Shown: piece by piece, positions 25,596 through 32,308 of the stretch
How the letters are laid out: each line of letters begins with the position of its first letter
Position numbering within the stretch: the stretch's first letter is position 1
From: a virus
Direction: 5' to 3' (one strand)
IMG/VR virus record: IMGVR_UViG_3300011116_000922
Span: 83,411 to 147,410 of that record
DNA: 64,000 nt
Program-made: the position numbers and the translations under genes
The notes under the pieces: model-generated
What the model saw: only the letters and a program-made list of their open reading frames with translations
What the model was told of the DNA's origin: nothing
Databases searched by the model: none

Positions 25596-26332
25596 ACGGC
25601 TTTACGCTTCACCTTTCCGTGCAGTTGACGGGAGAAGGTTTCGGAGCGGTAGTCCACAGCCTTGTCGGAGTATGTGGTGTAGCCGCCCTTTACCCACGAA
25701 TCAGCGTAGGTCATCTGATTTCCGCCTGTCATCTGCGACAACTTCAAACCCGTGACTTCAACGGTGTCGCCCAAGCGAATGGGCGGCAAGCCTTCCTTGC
25801 GATCCGCTGTGCCAATGTAGCCCATGAGCATCCAGCCTTCATCAGTCTGAATGCGAACACGCCACCGCCACACGCTCATCTTTGCGTCATACGCTTTCTG
25901 ACCGGGAGTATCCACACGCGGACTATTACTCTTCCCTTCACGCTCTCCAATGCGGAAGCGCGTCATTCTGTATTTCTTTGTCTTCACGGGAACATCAAAC
26001 ACAGGAACCAACTGCACAATCTTGCCGCTGATGCTGAACGGCATCCGAAAGTACTCGGGCTTGGGCTTGGCTGTGTCGCCGTGTTCTGTGCCTTCGCGCA
26101 CTGCCTTGCCGAATGCGGCACTGGCATTGAACGGTTTGGACAGGTCAAGCACTTGCACACGGAATGAATGCCATCCGTCCTTGGCAGCGAGTGCCTTTAC
26201 GCGCTCCACATCCGCTTCGCTCTTGGCTTGGGTGTACAGAATCTTTTCGTGGATGCGATCACGCTTGCCGCGAGGCAGTCCCCACAGCACCCATTCCTTG
26301 GCTTCAGTGAGATAATTGCTAAACCCTTTCAT
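25592..26332 (-). CDS. Predicted internal head protein with capsid-targeting N-terminus
   Basis: 246 residues beginning MKGFSNYLTEAKEW (LTE-A cleavage candidate). The N-terminal part (LWGLPRGKRDRIHEKILYTQ) reads like a small alpha/beta domain. The C-terminal part has a beta-barrel-like stretch with GDTVEVTGLKLSQMTGG, suggestive of an OB-like or SH3-like nucleic-acid-binding fold. That reading is tentative. Four-nucleotide overlaps occur at both ends. Confidence 0.7.
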   Translation of the reverse strand: MKGFSNYLTEAKEWVLWGLPRGKRDRIHEKILYTQAKSEADVERVKALAAKDGWHSFRVQVLDLSKPFNASAAFGKAVREGTEHGDTAKPKPEYFRMPFSISGKIVQLVPVFDVPVKTKKYRMTRFRIGEREGKSNSPRVDTPGQKAYDAKMSVWRWRVRIQTDEGWMLMGYIGTADRKEGLPPIRLGDTVEVTGLKLSQMTGGNQMTYADSWVKGGYTTYSDKAVDYRSETFSRQLHGKVKRKAV

Positions 26333-26898
26333 ATCGCGCCCTCCACATCCATGTCTACCACTGTGTAGCCGGGGAACATACGCGCAAGGTTGTTTGCCAC
26401 GCGGTTCTTGCCCCGCTGAAGCGCACGATCACGCAGCAGATTATCGCCTGTAGACGCAGAGATGAGTGAAACGGTTTTGCGGAAACGGTCAACGCGACCT
26501 TGGTAATCAGGCATACCGTTCTTGTTGGCGGATCGTTCAGCCGCAACATTGTATTCAGGAATATCGTTGTGTATCACATTCGCGGTTTCGTGTGGAGGAA
26601 TTTCCCAGACAATGATTTTTCCACTGTCCCACCACCACAGCAGGGGCAAGTACTGGCGCAGAGTCTTTGCATCGCTTGTGGGCGGCAGTCCCCACTTCTC
26701 AAGCCAACGGGCATTGGGATTGTCGTGACCAGTGGAATCATATGCTGCGTACACCTTGCCGTCATAGGTGGTTTCGTCACGCAACCGCTTCAGCGTTTTC
26801 GCTGCGGTGGTTTTGTAGCCCCGTGGCTTTCGTGCGCCTGCCACGGCTTTTGTTGATGCGATCACTGCTTCGTGAAGATGTGCGCGGAATGACTTCAT
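26329..26898 (-). CDS. Predicted internal head protein with capsid-targeting N-terminus
   Basis: 189 residues from ATG 26898. The shared start MKSFRAHLHEA, with LHE-A as the cleavage candidate, decides this start over an in-frame one 12 codons earlier that would overlap the upstream gene. The mature protein is Trp/Tyr-containing and basic (KAVAGARKPRGYKTTAAKTL) and ends in an acidic strand. No family is recognised. The upstream stop lies 1 nt before the ATG. Confidence 0.7.
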   Translation of the reverse strand: MKSFRAHLHEAVIASTKAVAGARKPRGYKTTAAKTLKRLRDETTYDGKVYAAYDSTGHDNPNARWLEKWGLPPTSDAKTLRQYLPLLWWWDSGKIIVWEIPPHETANVIHNDIPEYNVAAERSANKNGMPDYQGRVDRFRKTVSLISASTGDNLLRDRALQRGKNRVANNLARMFPGYTVVDMDVEGAI

Positions 26899-26899
26899 T

Positions 26900-28069
26900 T
26901 TAGATCCAAGTGTAAGACATTTGAACTGGTTCAATTCCCAAGAACTCCATGAATGCAGAGAATCCTGCGCTCAAGAGTCCTGCAAAGAAATCAACGATTT
27001 TGCGGACAGCGGACACCAAGATGTCCCATCCGCGCCCAATTGCGGTTTTTGCTGCCGCGTACCAATCGCTTAAGCCTTCATTCAAGTGATTGCGGATTTC
27101 AGTGTATCGGGCTTCGTCAAGTGGCTTTCCGCCCGAGAAGTCGATTCGCGCAGCAATGCCGCGTGAGCCACCGCCGCTTGCGCTGCTCTTGCGACCACGA
27201 TCACGCAGCGAAAACTTGAAGTGCGGCAAAGTGTTGCGGATGAATTCATCTGCATTGGCAAACTTCACCGTGCCGTTGTCGAACCACTCAAGGAAATGCG
27301 AGGCAATAAAGTCGGGCTTGTTGAAGCGGCGTTCGCCTGTTGCGAATTCACGCAGCAGTGCAACACGGTTCTCGGGCTTGTTCATAAACTCGCTCATCTC
27401 AAGCGTGAGCCGTTCCTTGATGCCCAATACGCTCAGAAACTTGTTCATTTGCGCTATTTCGGCTTTGGTGGGCGTGACTGCTCCGCTCTTGAATCCGGTC
27501 ACGCGAGACAGCAGTGCATCGAATCCGTCTTCGCCGTACATTTTCTCGTACCGCTTGCGCGTAGCCTTGTACACTGCTTCATTGCCTGTTTCAAGAATGA
27601 TCTGCGAAATTGCCCGTGCAATGGGTGCGCCGCGACCACCATTAAACACTGCGTTAAGCACTGCGTATATTTCGTTGGTCTGTGCAGACGCGATTTGTGC
27701 GTTCACGCCGTACTTCACGGAGCAGCGGTACTTGTCACCCGTGGTGATGAACACCACATCGGTCTTGGGTTCGCCGCTCTTCACGCTCTTTCCTGTGCCG
27801 CCGCTTGTGTACGCAAGTGTGAGTGCTTCGCGTGGAGCCTTTCCTGCCATGCGGAAAGCCAATCGCGGCTTGCCGTCCATGTGTACCAACATACTGTTTA
27901 CACAGCCACGCGCAACGGCTTCTGCGGCTTTGCTTTGGTACTTCAGCGCAGCACCGCGATCCGCACCTTCGGATGAAGCGTCATTGAACGCTTTCACCAA
28001 GTCACCTTCGAATTTTGTGGTGTTGATTTTAGCCGTGGCTTCGGAAAGATATGAAACGAATCGCTTCAC
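26900..28069 (-). CDS. Large predicted internal head protein; GTG start
   Basis: 389 residues if started at GTG 28069, giving MKRFVSYLSEAT, which restores the head-targeting pattern exactly. This GTG overlaps the upstream stop as GTGA, as the other operon genes do with ATGA, and GGAG lies 8 nt upstream. An ATG five codons earlier is possible. The body is helical and basic (RKRYEKMYGEDGFDALLS), with a Lys/Arg/Gly-rich middle and a C-terminal amphipathic or membrane-active helix (WDILVSAVRKIVDFFAGLL). That helix could interact with membranes during injection (inference). Confidence 0.72.
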   Translation of the reverse strand: MKRFVSYLSEATAKINTTKFEGDLVKAFNDASSEGADRGAALKYQSKAAEAVARGCVNSMLVHMDGKPRLAFRMAGKAPREALTLAYTSGGTGKSVKSGEPKTDVVFITTGDKYRCSVKYGVNAQIASAQTNEIYAVLNAVFNGGRGAPIARAISQIILETGNEAVYKATRKRYEKMYGEDGFDALLSRVTGFKSGAVTPTKAEIAQMNKFLSVLGIKERLTLEMSEFMNKPENRVALLREFATGERRFNKPDFIASHFLEWFDNGTVKFANADEFIRNTLPHFKFSLRDRGRKSSASGGGSRGIAARIDFSGGKPLDEARYTEIRNHLNEGLSDWYAAAKTAIGRGWDILVSAVRKIVDFFAGLLSAGFSAFMEFLGIEPVQMSYTWI

Positions 28070-28830
28070 GATATGGTTCTCCATTCTTTTGGATTGTACC
28101 GATTGAAATGCGATGATAATGGTTTCAGTCCAACGCGCTCCACCACGACCACCTCAAAGTTGCCACCGCTTTCGCTGATCTCGCGCAAGGCTGCACGAAT
28201 GGACTCTGCGTTGGTGCCTTCCAGTGACGGTGAGTTCTGTGGAGTTCCCGAGTACACTTTGAGCCACCCGCGCTGATACGCAAGCATCTGCACACTGTGC
28301 GACAAGTCAATGTCTTCCTTCAGGATTGCCTTCTTGATTTCTTCTGCCGTCCACGGATGCTCCGCACCGTCATTTCCGTAGCGCGGCAAGTTGTGTGTAT
28401 TGCGGCGATCCGCTTCTGCTTGCAGACCCTGTTCCAGTTCGGTATTTGAAATGCCGAACTTGGCAGGAGACTTCACGATTTGCGTGACATGGTAACCGTC
28501 TTTGGCATGGAGGAAGGTGAACCACTGCTTGGTGGGATGCCACCACCCCGCTCGTTGGGTATATCCCGTGCCGCCCCACGGAAACGGATCGCGCTGTGGT
28601 GCGGATTTTTGTGCGCTCTTTTTCCGTTGTGAGTTTGCAAATGCCTTTGCTGCCACCCGTGCCATCATTGCGCCGTACTTCTTTTGCTGCCTGCGGTCAA
28701 ACATGATGTCTGCACGGCTACGGGCACTGGCAACTTCCGGTGGCGTGTACGCATTGGGATTGTCTAAAATCTCAAGTCGCTCACCAATGGCAAGCCGTGC
28801 CTCTTTTAGAAATGCAAAAATGTCTTTCAT
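28066..28830 (-). CDS. Predicted internal head protein, first gene of the targeting operon
   Basis: 254 residues beginning MKDIFAFLKEAR (LKE-A cleavage candidate). A basic N-terminal third (FDRRQQKKYGAMMARVAAKA) is followed by a Trp/Gly-rich segment (PWGGTGYTQRAGWWHPTKQW) and an alpha/beta C-terminal half. A late promoter core at 28855-28861 lies 24 nt upstream, so the six genes from here to 24421 probably form one late transcript. Function unknown. Confidence 0.72.
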   Translation of the reverse strand: MKDIFAFLKEARLAIGERLEILDNPNAYTPPEVASARSRADIMFDRRQQKKYGAMMARVAAKAFANSQRKKSAQKSAPQRDPFPWGGTGYTQRAGWWHPTKQWFTFLHAKDGYHVTQIVKSPAKFGISNTELEQGLQAEADRRNTHNLPRYGNDGAEHPWTAEEIKKAILKEDIDLSHSVQMLAYQRGWLKVYSGTPQNSPSLEGTNAESIRAALREISESGGNFEVVVVERVGLKPLSSHFNRYNPKEWRTIS

Positions 28831-28854
28831 GTCCGCAGACCCCCTGTATCAAAG

Positions 28855-28861
28855 TATTTAG
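28855..28861 (-). promoter_or_regulatory. T4-type late promoter core CTAAATA for the head-protein operon
   Basis: Minus-strand CTAAATA 24 nt upstream of the 28830 start. Probable promoter of the six overlapping genes 28830 to 24421. Confidence 0.6.
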
Positions 28862-28867
28862 CCCCAT

Positions 28868-29788
28868 TCAACTCCACGGGTCACCGGAGAACTTGATGGT
28901 GGATGCCAGTTTTTCGGATTCAAACTTGGCACGCATTTTCAGGATCTTCTTGCCACCCGCGCTCACGCCAATGCTTTCATTGCCCACCTTCTCAAGAGTG
29001 ATGGGCTTGGACATGATGGCACTCAATTTTTCGTTTTGCAGGGGATCGTCCACCTTGGCAGTAATCTTTCCGGGCTTGTCGCCCATGCCTGTCACCTTGA
29101 CATACGGCGGATACAGGTCATTGGAAGCGTCCAACCAGTTGCTCAAGATGTAGTCCCGCAGTGCGGCTTGGCTCATGCTGTTCAGTTTTTGGTACATGGT
29201 GTCGCGCACCTTGTGCAGCACAACCGATCCCATTTCCTGTGTCTGTGCCTGAACCTTGGGGGACTTGCGGATGGCATCCTTGCGTGCTTTGGAGTTCTCG
29301 GGCAAGTGGAACTTGCGGACAGCGGTGTTTACTGCTTCGGTCAGTACCGTGCCCAAGTCAATCTTGAGTGCGGCTTCCACCGTGCCCACGCCCGGATTCT
29401 TGAAGCCAATGTCACCCGACCCCGATGTGGATTTGGCAGACAGCCCAAGGAATCCGTCTGTTGGGCCCGAAGTAAACTGGATCAGAATGTCCGTGGGGTT
29501 CTTGCGCGAATCCACTTCCCGTCCCACTGCCCGTGCCAGTACCCCCGGTCGCGCAGTCCACCACACCTTTTTCACCGTGCCTGAATACTTGTGCTTTTTT
29601 GCCCACTGGAGGAATTCCTCCACCATGCGTTCGGCGCGTTCCACCTGAATAGCCGTCCGCACCGCACCAATCACTTTGGACTTGCGGTTGAACTGGGCTT
29701 TGGCTTCGGGATCCCACCACTTCTCTCCCGCAAGCAAATATCCCACATAAATTTCGTTTACATGTGCAAGGTCTGTGTTTGCAAGCAT
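28868..29788 (-). CDS. Hypothetical late protein, 306 residues
   Basis: The N-terminus LAHVNEIYVGYLLAGEKWW resembles, from memory, a type of protein found in marine T4-like phages, but I cannot name it. A soluble alpha/beta body has many Lys residues and a Gly/Ser turn region (LGLSAKSTSGSGDIGFKNP). It lacks the head-targeting start of its neighbours. A late promoter core lies 16 nt upstream and its own stop sits just before the next promoter. Probably a virion or assembly protein. Confidence 0.65.
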   Translation of the reverse strand: MLANTDLAHVNEIYVGYLLAGEKWWDPEAKAQFNRKSKVIGAVRTAIQVERAERMVEEFLQWAKKHKYSGTVKKVWWTARPGVLARAVGREVDSRKNPTDILIQFTSGPTDGFLGLSAKSTSGSGDIGFKNPGVGTVEAALKIDLGTVLTEAVNTAVRKFHLPENSKARKDAIRKSPKVQAQTQEMGSVVLHKVRDTMYQKLNSMSQAALRDYILSNWLDASNDLYPPYVKVTGMGDKPGKITAKVDDPLQNEKLSAIMSKPITLEKVGNESIGVSAGGKKILKMRAKFESEKLASTIKFSGDPWS

Positions 29789-29804
29789 AAAGCCTCCCTC
29801 CCGG

Positions 29805-29811
29805 TATTTAG
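29805..29811 (-). promoter_or_regulatory. T4-type late promoter core CTAAATA
   Basis: Minus-strand CTAAATA 16 nt before the 29788 start, immediately after the terminator of the upstream gene. Confidence 0.6.
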
Positions 29812-29814
29812 CAC

Positions 29815-29842
29815 CAAAAGAAAAGCCCCCAGTGCGGGGGCT
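29815..29842 (-). terminator. Terminator downstream of the MKPFTDP gene
   Basis: On the minus strand AGCCCCC, a 5-nt loop and GGGGGCT (29842-29824), then TTTTCTTTT. It separates the 29879 gene from the next late unit. Confidence 0.85.
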
Positions 29843-29878
29843 GATCGTTTGCCAAGGTGGACGGATGCATTAATCGTT

Positions 29879-30889
29879 TCAATACACGCCCCAACCGCGT
29901 AGTCGCTCTGCGTGGTAAGCGTCCCGCAACTTGGTTTCCGTGTTGCCCTTGGGTTTTCGCAGATTGCCTGCCGCTCCAACGGTCTTGCCCTTGTACCGTT
30001 TGGGGTCAATCTCCTTGCCGCCCTTGCCGTACAGTTTCTTGCTGCTCTTTTCACGCGCATTCTGATTGTCTAACTTTAGGTAATCACTGTCTATTTTTCG
30101 TATCCGCTTGGAGCCTTCGCCGTGCCCTGCTGCAAACGCCTTCTCCAAGGCACGGTCTTTCTTGATGTACGCCGCGTCCACCTTCTTGTTCATCTGTTTG
30201 GAACGCTCCGCGGTCTGTGCCATCTCATGCACCGTGCCTTCAGCCACTGGCGATTTGCCGTTTACAATTTGAGCAATTACATCGCCAATGTCAGTGCGGT
30301 TCTCGGGGGTACGAAAGGGAAATGGATCTGTGAATGGTTTCATGTGCGGTTCTCCTCTTGTCCAATTATATAGGCATTCACGGGATTCTCGGCTTGCGAC
30401 CACCGCTCCGCTCATGCACTGGTCACACGCTTCCGCAAAGGTTTTGCCCTTGCCGCTTAACCCGTTCTTGGCGGCTTGCAGCAGGTCTTCACCCCCCACG
30501 ATGCGCTCGTCCAATACCCCTTCGTCCACCGTGCTTCCCGCGCCCTTGGCACGGAGCAGACCACGAACAGTCGCCAGTTCTTCCGATGCCTTGCGGTCAC
30601 CCTTTAGCACTGCGGCTGCGTACTTTTTTTGCAGTTCACGCAACTGGGTAATGGACAACTTTTCCAATGCGGCACGGGAGTGGGATTCCTCCACCTTCTC
30701 CACCTTTTCGTACCGCTTGCCACTGGGCAGGGTAGACTTTTTTGTGGGAATGGGAGCAGAAGCCTTTTCTACTTTGGCGTAGCCCTTGTGTTTGGGCTGC
30801 TCACCACGGCTTGTGATCTCCGCAATGACTTCCCCAATGCTGCTGCGGGTTTCGGGATTACGGAAGGATGGATCTGTGAATGGTTTCAT
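29879..30889 (-). CDS. MKPFTDP-type modular protein with internal duplication and possible internal start
   Basis: 336 residues from ATG 30889, chosen for CAGGAGAAC upstream and a late promoter core at 30913. The start MKPFTDPSFRNPETRSSIGE recurs about 180 residues on as MKPFTDPFPFRTPENRTDIG. The second copy is preceded in the DNA by AGAGGAGAACCGCAC, a good ribosome site, with no stop between the copies. The gene may thus be an in-frame fusion of two tandem paralogues that also makes a shorter C-terminal product. The module EMAQTAERSKQMNKKVDAAY is shared with the 719-residue protein at 11194. Basic C-terminus; likely head-associated (inference). Confidence 0.7.
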   Translation of the reverse strand: MKPFTDPSFRNPETRSSIGEVIAEITSRGEQPKHKGYAKVEKASAPIPTKKSTLPSGKRYEKVEKVEESHSRAALEKLSITQLRELQKKYAAAVLKGDRKASEELATVRGLLRAKGAGSTVDEGVLDERIVGGEDLLQAAKNGLSGKGKTFAEACDQCMSGAVVASRESRECLYNWTRGEPHMKPFTDPFPFRTPENRTDIGDVIAQIVNGKSPVAEGTVHEMAQTAERSKQMNKKVDAAYIKKDRALEKAFAAGHGEGSKRIRKIDSDYLKLDNQNAREKSSKKLYGKGGKEIDPKRYKGKTVGAAGNLRKPKGNTETKLRDAYHAERLRGWGVY

Positions 30890-30912
30890 TGTTGGGTGTT
30901 CTCCTGTGGGAA

Positions 30913-30919
30913 TATTTAG
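30913..30919 (-). promoter_or_regulatory. T4-type late promoter core CTAAATA
   Basis: Minus-strand CTAAATA 24 nt before the 30889 start, overlapping the stop region of the gene upstream. Confidence 0.6.
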
Positions 30920-31260
30920 CGTTCCGCGTTCCGCAGTGGGCGCATCCACTCCGCATAGCCTCGGGCTTCCAGTACTGCGTACAGCCTACACGCAAGTTCC
31001 GCCCCTACTGGATACGGATCCCCCCACTCGTTCTGTAGAGCGTAGTACTCTTCGGGAATGCTGTGGGTGCGGCGTTCGTCCCCACCAATACGAATATGAC
31101 CCCCTGTACCGCTTTCGTCCGAGTCCACCGTGTTTACAATAATGCAGTAGTGTAGAGTAGAGGACAGGGAATAGAAAGAGAACCTGTACCAATCACCACC
31201 ACGGTGTAGTAGGTGGGAGGAGGTGTGTGTGGAGGTGTGTGGGCGAAAATGCTGTGTCAT
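30916..31260 (-). CDS. Hypothetical accessory protein
   Basis: 114 residues. The first 20 (His/Ser/Thr-rich) look non-coding-like, and no Shine-Dalgarno precedes the ATG, so the start may be further in. The C-terminal part (ELACRLYAVLEARGYAEWM) resembles the ARxxWxxLxxxGW motif of several accessory proteins at 37-47 kb. Function unknown. Confidence 0.45.
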   Translation of the reverse strand: MTQHFRPHTSTHTSSHLLHRGGDWYRFSFYSLSSTLHYCIIVNTVDSDESGTGGHIRIGGDERRTHSIPEEYYALQNEWGDPYPVGAELACRLYAVLEARGYAEWMRPLRNAER

Positions 31261-31401
31261 GGGCGTGGGTGGGAGAAAACCGCGTTATGAGCGTGTGGGC
31301 GGGGGGTGTGATTAATATTTGAGAATATTGGCACACTTTGCCCCACTTCCACCCACTTTGGGAAATGGTTGAATTAATATAGTTTGCCGTGCTACACCGT
31401 T

Positions 31402-31689
31402 TTATTGTGCGCCGTATTTTCTACCACGCAGGGACGCTGCTTGGTCTAGTTTTTCGTGGGTGGACTTGGGCTGACCGCGCTTAATTTTGTTCATCAATTT
31501 TTTGAAGTCACTGCCCGGTCCCTTCGTGGCATCCACGCCCATGACCGGAGGCGTGGTAAAAGCGCGGCGCACTTTGCGCTTGCCACACCCGCCACATTTT
31601 TCTTTCAGGGGAGCCTCGCGCTCGCTCACAGGGAGAATGCGCTCAAAGGGGTGTTGACACGCTTCACAACGGTACTCGTATACTGGCAT
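31402..31689 (-). CDS. FmdB-type zinc-ribbon protein
   Basis: 95 residues. The N-terminus MPVYEYRCEACQHPFE and a second pair KCGGCGKRKVRRAF give the CxxC-CxxC zinc ribbon of the FmdB/regulatory family. The C-terminus is basic. GGAGG lies before the ATG. Such small ribbons bind zinc and often contact nucleic acid or transcription machinery. The exact role is unknown. Confidence 0.8.
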   Translation of the reverse strand: MPVYEYRCEACQHPFERILPVSEREAPLKEKCGGCGKRKVRRAFTTPPVMGVDATKGPGSDFKKLMNKIKRGQPKSTHEKLDQAASLRGRKYGAQ

Positions 31690-31720
31690 AATAAAAATCC
31701 TCCGCTGTATGTAGGGAGGA

Positions 31721-32143
31721 TTACACCGTATCAGACTTGAGTTTCCGCAGATACACCCGCCGCTGCTCCTGTAGCAGTCTGCGTGGAATAGGAAGTTTAA
31801 ATTCGCGGCAGATGTCCAGTGCTTCGGCTTCCGTCTGCACCTCTAGGGTGTAGTAGTCCCGTTCACGCCAAATGGGATCGTCACGCATCCACTGGAGAAA
31901 GTGGGCGTACTCATGGGCTAGGGTGTACAGCCAATCCGAAGCCTTGCGACCACCAATGGCTACACGCAGTTCACCGGGGTGACCCTTGGAGTGCCACGGT
32001 TCAATGAAATAGCCTTGGCAGCGTTCGCCTCCTGCATTTACTTTATGGCTGTGTGCCAGTACAAAGCGCACATTGGTTTTGTGGCACTGGGAGCGGACGG
32101 TTTTAAGGAAGTGCTGTACGCGGGGATTCGTCAGGTATGCCAT
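31721..32143 (-). CDS. Small HExxH metallopeptidase-like protein
   Basis: 140 residues. TLAHEYAHFLQWM carries the HExxH zinc motif of ImmA/IrrE-like or SprT-like minimal peptidases, with an acidic residue further on (QTEAEALDICREF) as a possible third ligand. AGGAGG before the ATG. It is divergent from the VWA/HExxH gene at 32.3 kb. It could cleave a regulator. The substrate is unknown. Confidence 0.75.
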   Translation of the reverse strand: MAYLTNPRVQHFLKTVRSQCHKTNVRFVLAHSHKVNAGGERCQGYFIEPWHSKGHPGELRVAIGGRKASDWLYTLAHEYAHFLQWMRDDPIWRERDYYTLEVQTEAEALDICREFKLPIPRRLLQEQRRVYLRKLKSDTV

Positions 32144-32271
32144 GCGGGGATCCTCCTATGGTATATTGGTAGGATACCATGTAGATTTTGTAAGAAAAGC
32201 GTAACCCCTTTATTTTAAAGGACTTATGTGCAGTATTATTGGACATTAAATATTTAAATGCGGGAAAGGGC

Positions 32272-32300
32272 TTGCAAAGCCTGTAAATATAGGGTATTAT
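32272..32300 (+). promoter_or_regulatory. Sigma70-like promoter driving a leaderless start
   Basis: TTGCAA (32272-32277), 17 bp, TATTAT (32295-32300). The ATG at 32309 is only 8 nt after the -10 box. TTATTGGAC at 32236 resembles the TTATCGGAC element of two other promoters. Confidence 0.7.
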
Positions 32301-32308
32301 TTGGGTAT

